A stretch of DNA of 10,798 nt from Rickettsiales bacterium. GTDB taxonomy: Bacteria; Pseudomonadota; Alphaproteobacteria; Rickettsiales; UBA1997. The notes beneath the pieces were generated by a model. That model was not told the origin of the DNA, ran no database searches, and saw only the letters and a program-made list of their open reading frames with translations. A program made the translations under genes and the position numbers. Numbering within the stretch: the first letter of the stretch is position 1; every line of letters starts with the position of its first letter. The DNA lies in contig SHWK01000024.1 of the NCBI GenBank assembly GCA_009693885.1, positions 1-10,798 of the forward strand, given 5' to 3'. Positions 7,668-10,798 of the stretch are shown here, piece by piece.

Positions 7668-7696
7668 TTGAGAGAGTTTTACCAAAAATATAAAGT
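7668..7696 (+). promoter_or_regulatory. Candidate sigma-70 promoter for rlmN
   Basis: TTGAGA at 7668-7673 is followed by TATAAAGT at 7689-7696. Depending on the hexamer taken as -10, the spacer is 15 bases (TATAAA) or 17 bases (TAAAGT). It sits just downstream of the long inverted repeat and about 75 bp before the rlmN ATG. The match is moderate, and AT-rich DNA gives such pairs by chance. Confidence 0.33.
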
Positions 7697-7771
7697 AGGT
7701 GATTTATCGCTGAAGCAAGATCTAAAAACAACTTTAAAAATGAGAGATCCAAATAACAACAGCAGTAAAAA

Positions 7772-8899
7772 ATGAAAAACCTAATCGGACTAACCAAAGA
7801 ACAACTAACCCAAGAGCTGATAAACATTGGTGAAAAGCCCTTCCGCGCCGCACAAATTTGGAACTGGATCTATGTTCGCGGTGTACAAAATTTCTCCGCG
7901 ATGAGCAACATCTCCAAGGCAACACAAGAAGTTTTAACAAAAAATTTTACCCTAGCGCGACCAGCGATTTTCAAGGATTTACTCGCTTCTGATGGCACAA
8001 GAAAATGGCTCGTAAAATTTGCGGATGGCAATCAAGTTGAGGCAGTTTTTATTCCTGAAGAAACGCGCGGCACCCTCTGCATCTCGTCGCAAGTCGGTTG
8101 CACTTTGGCTTGCAAATTTTGTCATACGGGCACGCAAACTTTGGTACGCAATCTTGAGGCCTCTGAAATCGTCGGTCAAATCATGATCGCCAAAGATCTG
8201 CTTGATGATTGGAAAAAAATCGGTGTTGGCGATATGGCGGCTTCACCATCGCGGCAAAAAATTACCAATGTAGTGTTTATGGGCATGGGTGAGCCTTTTT
8301 ATAATTATGAAAATGTTGCCGCAACCGCAAAAATTCTCAATGATGCTGCTGGTTTGAGTCTTTCTTCGCGTCGTATTACAATTTCTACTTCTGGCTTGGT
8401 ACCAGAAATTTTGCGCATGTCAAAAGAACTAAAAACCGCTTTAGCAATATCGCTTCACGCCGCTAATGATATGCTTCGAACCAGCATAATGGCAATCAAT
8501 AAAAAATACCCGCTCGATGAATTAATGAAGGCCTGCAAAATTTATAATAATGAAAATCCTGGGCAAAAAGTTACTTTTGAATATGTTCTATTGCGCGATA
8601 TCAATGATCGCGATGAGCACGCGCGCGAGTTGATTTCACTAATTAATAAATATAATTTAAATGCAAAAATAAATCTAATTCCATTCAACCCATGGATGTC
8701 GTGCGGATATGAGAGATCTAGCGATGAACGCATTGCGCAGTTTCAAAAAATTCTAAAAAACAGTGATTTAGTGGCGCCAATTCGCAAAACTCGCGGTGAT
8801 GATGTGATGGCAGCTTGCGGCCAGTTAAAATCTGATTCACAGCGCGTTTCTAAGCGCCAAAAGATGGGTTTTAAATCAGATGAGGATATACCAACCTGA
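7772..8899 (+). CDS. rlmN: RlmN, dual-specificity 23S rRNA/tRNA adenine-C2 methyltransferase
   Basis: RlmN is a radical-SAM enzyme that methylates C2 of A2503 in 23S rRNA and of A37 in certain tRNAs, tuning translational fidelity. The 375-residue product has the CxxxCxxC cluster motif at Cys110, Cys114 and Cys117 for the 4Fe-4S cluster. Both catalytic cysteines are present: Cys103 (equivalent to E. coli Cys118) and Cys349 in MAACGQL (equivalent to Cys355). Other family signatures are FMGMGEPFYNYENV near 169-182, RRITISTSG at 200-208 and NLIPFNPW at 301-308. The cysteine methylated in the reaction is present, so it should be active. The ATG at 7772 gives the usual N-terminus and lacks a Shine-Dalgarno sequence. 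The last four codons and the TGA stop lie inside copy 2 of the structured repeat. dnaJ converges from the other side. Confidence 0.96.
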   Translation: MKNLIGLTKEQLTQELINIGEKPFRAAQIWNWIYVRGVQNFSAMSNISKATQEVLTKNFTLARPAIFKDLLASDGTRKWLVKFADGNQVEAVFIPEETRGTLCISSQVGCTLACKFCHTGTQTLVRNLEASEIVGQIMIAKDLLDDWKKIGVGDMAASPSRQKITNVVFMGMGEPFYNYENVAATAKILNDAAGLSLSSRRITISTSGLVPEILRMSKELKTALAISLHAANDMLRTSIMAINKKYPLDELMKACKIYNNENPGQKVTFEYVLLRDINDRDEHARELISLINKYNLNAKINLIPFNPWMSCGYERSSDERIAQFQKILKNSDLVAPIRKTRGDDVMAACGQLKSDSQRVSKRQKMGFKSDEDIPT

Positions 8900-9024
8900 T
8901 TCAAACCACCGATCTTTTTCAATCAGGTTTCGATATTCGGGATCCCCGCAAGTGGGGCGCCACTCGTGTGGCGAAAAAAAATTTAAAATATACTGAATCG
9001 ACTTCCTGAAGTTGATTCAGTATA
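8885..9024 (+). repeat. Structured dispersed repeat, copy 2, overlapping the 3' end of rlmN
   Basis: This 140-bp copy has the same orientation as 1861-2001. Its first 15 bases encode the last four residues (DIPT) and stop of RlmN, and the TGA falls in the left arm of hairpin A. The hairpins are A, 8893-8901 with 8921-8929; B, 8944-8948 with 8953-8957 (loop CAAG); C, 8958-8963 with 8968-8973 (loop TCGT); D, 8989-9005 with 9008-9024. Compared with copy 1, three substitutions lie in stems and all keep pairing: U-G to C-G and A-U to G-U in B, U-G to C-G in C. The others fall in loops or spacers. It fills nearly the whole gap between the convergent rlmN and dnaJ. Confidence 0.9.
8974..9024 (-). 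terminator. Candidate intrinsic terminator for dnaJ, formed by repeat hairpin D
   Basis: On the - strand, 28 bases after the dnaJ stop, the 17-position hairpin D (9024-8989) is followed directly by TTTTAAATTTTTTTT (8988-8974). A stable stem followed by a T-rich tract is the layout of an intrinsic terminator. The stem is AT-rich, so efficiency is uncertain. The same arrangement exists on the - strand of copy 1, where there is no gene to terminate. Confidence 0.5.
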
Positions 9025-9052
9025 GACCGAGTGCGGGACTATATTTTAACAA

Positions 9053-10192
9053 TTAAAAAAACTTCTTAAAAAAGTTATCCGCCTTAGAATCGTCAGTTTT
9101 ATCGCCCACAAGACCATCTAATTTGATGAGCAAAGATTTTTCTTCCGCACTTAGTTTTTTAGGCACCGCAACAAATACCTTCACAAACATATCCCCCCTA
9201 CGGCCACCTGCACTTAATACGATCATTCCTTTGCCCTTAAGACGAAATTGTTGCCCAGTTTGCGTGCCTTCAGGAATCTGCAATTTAGCTTTGCTATCAT
9301 CAATTATTGGCACTTCAATCGAGCCACCAAGAGCTGCGGCGGTAAATTTGATTGGAATTTCGCAATAAATATCATCACCATCGCGATTGAAAAATCCGTG
9401 TTTTTTAATCGAAACAAAGGCGTAAAGATCGCCCGCAGGACCGCCACGAGAGCCTGCTTCGCCCTCACCAGAAAGCCTAATTTTATTGCCATCATCAACG
9501 CCAGCGGGGATTTTTACCGCGAGTTTTTTCTCTTTATTGACGCGACCCTCACCACGACAGGTTTTGCAGGGATTTTTGATGATTTGCCCGCTGCCATGAC
9601 AAGCTGTGCAAGCGCGCTCAACAATAAAAAACCCCTGTTGCATACGCACTTTGCCAGAACCTTGACAGGTGTTGCAATCTGATGGTTTATCACCATTTTC
9701 GCTGCCAAGACCATTGCAAGTGCCGCATTGCGAAGGAATTGAGAAGGAAATATTTTTGGTAACGCCACCAAAAGCCTCGCTGAGTGTGATTTCGATATTA
9801 TAGCGCACATCAGAGCCACGAATCGCCGAACTTTTTTTCTTACCCTGCCTAGAACCACCCATCTCGCCGAAAATATCGCTAAAATTGCTGAAAATATCGT
9901 TGAAATCGAAGCCAGAAAAATCATTGCCACCACCTTGACCGCCGCCAAAGCCACCGCCGCGCCCACCTTGTGCAGAATCATGGCCATAGGTATCGTAGCC
10001 AGCGCGCTTTTGGGCATCTTTTAAAACTTCATAGGCCTCAGTTGCTTCTTTGAACTTTTTTTCAGCCTCAGTATTGCCAGGGTTGCGATCAGGATGATGT
10101 TGCATCGCTGACTTGCGATAAGCTTTTTTGATCTCATCATCAGAAGCTTTTTTGCCAATGCCTAAAATTTCGTAATAGTCTCTTTTGCTCAT
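9053..10192 (-). CDS. dnaJ: Chaperone DnaJ (Hsp40, type I)
   Basis: DnaJ delivers unfolded clients to DnaK and stimulates its ATPase. The 379-residue protein shows the full type I plan. The J domain (1-70) has the essential His33-Pro34-Asp35. A Gly/Phe-rich linker covers about 75-113. The zinc-finger domain holds four CxxCxGxG repeats beginning at Cys156, Cys173, Cys195 and Cys209, and two beta-barrel client-binding domains extend to about 345. The C-terminal tail is Lys/Asp-rich. The ATG at 10192 gives the standard MSKRDYYEILG start with no Shine-Dalgarno sequence. dnaK, which usually precedes dnaJ, is not here; the upstream neighbour on the same strand is an unidentified coiled-coil gene ending 58 bp away. 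A palindrome in that gap may act in regulation. No CIRCE-type heat-shock operator is visible. Confidence 0.97.
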   Translation of the reverse strand: MSKRDYYEILGIGKKASDDEIKKAYRKSAMQHHPDRNPGNTEAEKKFKEATEAYEVLKDAQKRAGYDTYGHDSAQGGRGGGFGGGQGGGNDFSGFDFNDIFSNFSDIFGEMGGSRQGKKKSSAIRGSDVRYNIEITLSEAFGGVTKNISFSIPSQCGTCNGLGSENGDKPSDCNTCQGSGKVRMQQGFFIVERACTACHGSGQIIKNPCKTCRGEGRVNKEKKLAVKIPAGVDDGNKIRLSGEGEAGSRGGPAGDLYAFVSIKKHGFFNRDGDDIYCEIPIKFTAAALGGSIEVPIIDDSKAKLQIPEGTQTGQQFRLKGKGMIVLSAGGRRGDMFVKVFVAVPKKLSAEEKSLLIKLDGLVGDKTDDSKADNFFKKFF

Positions 10193-10217
10193 TTTATGTT
10201 AAAAAAATCGAATTTCA

Positions 10218-10237
10218 ATTTAGATAATTATCTAAAT
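10218..10237. promoter_or_regulatory. 20-bp perfect palindrome upstream of dnaJ, possible operator
   Basis: ATTTAGATAATTATCTAAAT is perfectly self-complementary with no spacer and lies 26 bp before the dnaJ start codon. Its size and symmetry suit a dimeric repressor site. The core GATAATTATC faintly recalls Fur-type boxes but is too short to assign. AT-rich composition raises the chance of random palindromes, though 20 perfect bases remain notable. Confidence 0.45.
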
Positions 10238-10249
10238 ATGGTTTTACAA
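10221..10249 (-). promoter_or_regulatory. Weak candidate promoter for dnaJ overlapping the palindrome
   Basis: On the - strand TTGTAA (10244-10249) and TATCTA (10221-10226) are 17 bases apart. The -10-like hexamer and part of the spacer lie inside the 20-bp palindrome, the usual geometry of a repressible promoter. The -10 match is poor, and no sigma-32-type sequence was found. Confidence 0.22.
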
Positions 10250-10250
10250 G

Positions 10251-10798
10251 TTATGTAAGTGAGGTGATGTCTTTTTCATATCTTGACACAGCTTGTTTAG
10301 CACTTTCTTTCTCTGCTCTAAATTCAGATATTTGTTGTTGGGCAGTAATAATATTGCCTTCAAGAGTAGAAATTTTTGCTTTAGCTGCGGCTGATGTATC
10401 TCCTGATGCTTTTAATGAAGCTATTTCAGATTGTGCAGTTGTGACGGTATTTTCTTGGATTTTCTCATTTCGCCACGCTCCCTTCTCCGCTATTTCAGAT
10501 TGGTTTTTCATAGCGCTGCGCATTTTGATGAGTGCTTCATTGACGCCTTCTTTATCTTCAGATAAATCCTTTGCAGTTAAAAGAACGCTACCACCTTGTA
10601 AGCCAATATTGGCACCTTGTATTCCAGCATTAGCACCTTGTATTCCAACATTGGCTGTTTGCATGCCAAGGCTATTTCCTCCTCCAGGAGCATCTTTAGC
10701 ACCAGCCGCTAATAGCTCTGCACGCGCTTTTGCTTCAAAAAGACTGTTGCCGTCAATTTCAATTAAACCATCTTTAGCGCCAGCTATTATTTTGCCTT
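10251..10798 (-). CDS. Protein of unknown function, C-terminal part (coiled coil), runs off the right edge
   Basis: The frame is open from the right edge to TAA at 10251-10253 and gives 181 residues. The ATG at 10664 is internal, because 44 further sense codons precede it with no stop, so the true start lies outside the window. Visible parts are a stretch with two AGAKD motifs and a Gly-rich GGG segment. Then come three heptapeptide repeats of the form AN-x-G-(I/L)-QG, then about 110 residues rich in Ala, Lys, Glu, Gln and Ser with heptad-like spacing, probably a coiled coil (about residues 110-178). There is no Cys and only one Trp. Composition and repeats would fit a structural, surface or secreted protein, but I recognise no family and assign no function. 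It is on the same strand as dnaJ, 58 bp upstream of it. Confidence 0.75.
   Translation of the reverse strand, partial: GKIIAGAKDGLIEIDGNSLFEAKARAELLAAGAKDAPGGGNSLGMQTANVGIQGANAGIQGANIGLQGGSVLLTAKDLSEDKEGVNEALIKMRSAMKNQSEIAEKGAWRNEKIQENTVTTAQSEIASLKASGDTSAAAKAKISTLEGNIITAQQQISEFRAEKESAKQAVSRYEKDITSLT
10593..10655 (-). repeat. Three 21-bp tandem repeats inside the unknown gene
   Basis: Three in-frame units of 21 bp (10593-10613, 10614-10634, 10635-10655) each start ACCTTGTA on the + strand and encode ANIGLQG, ANAGIQG and ANVGIQG. A degenerate fourth unit may follow at 10656-10676. The 7-residue period keeps the frame when units are gained or lost. Confidence 0.8.

Noticed and set aside
7538..7771. 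Remnant of yejE in the gap after the permease gene
   Set aside because: Reading the gap gave no stretch resembling a permease; it is filled by the inverted repeat and an A/T-rich leader.
9514..10017. 167-residue reading frame in another frame on the dnaJ strand
   Set aside because: It lies wholly within dnaJ, whose J-domain, G/F and zinc-finger motifs are all in the other frame.

Overview
The window looks like a chromosomal housekeeping segment of an AT-rich alphaproteobacterium. DnaG, the OmpR-family regulator (closest in feel to PetR) and the YejB-type permease all read as alphaproteobacterial. The base composition and A/T-only leaders recall Rickettsiales or Holosporales-like lineages, but that placement is an inference. 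No phage, transposase, CRISPR or RNA gene is visible. Every complete gene is intact.

Layout, left to right. Primase dnaG enters from the left edge (+, about 20 N-terminal residues missing) and is followed by rpoD (+, 818 aa), the classical primase/sigma-70 pairing. RpoD carries an unusual N-terminal extension of about 180 residues rich in Lys and Ala. rpoD converges on purK (-) across a hairpin that can terminate both genes. Upstream of purK on the same strand is an OmpR-family response regulator. Its start codon lies only 18 A/T bases from that of a divergent YejB-like ABC permease (+). Then come rlmN (+), the 23S rRNA/tRNA m2A methyltransferase, and, converging on it, dnaJ (-). A coiled-coil protein of unknown function (-) runs off the right edge.

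The most interesting material is non-coding. A repeat of about 140 bp occurs twice in the same orientation, at 1861-2001 (just after the dnaG stop) and 8885-9024 (overlapping the last codons of rlmN). It folds into four consecutive hairpins. By hand alignment the copies differ by six substitutions, all transitions, plus three 1-bp indels. Three of the substitutions fall in stems and keep the pairing, which suggests a structured, possibly mobile or RNA-active element. A separate 33-bp perfect inverted repeat with a 21-nt loop sits between the permease gene and rlmN, and a 20-bp perfect palindrome lies upstream of dnaJ.

Functionally the genes cover replication priming (DnaG), transcription initiation (RpoD), purine synthesis (PurK), signalling (regulator), peptide import (YejB-like), RNA modification (RlmN) and protein folding (DnaJ). 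Several usual partners are absent from the window: purE, a histidine kinase, yejA/E/F and dnaK. None of the six in-window starts has a recognisable Shine-Dalgarno sequence. There is no gene-free stretch over 300 bases; the longest gap is 7538-7771 and holds the long inverted repeat and a candidate rlmN promoter.
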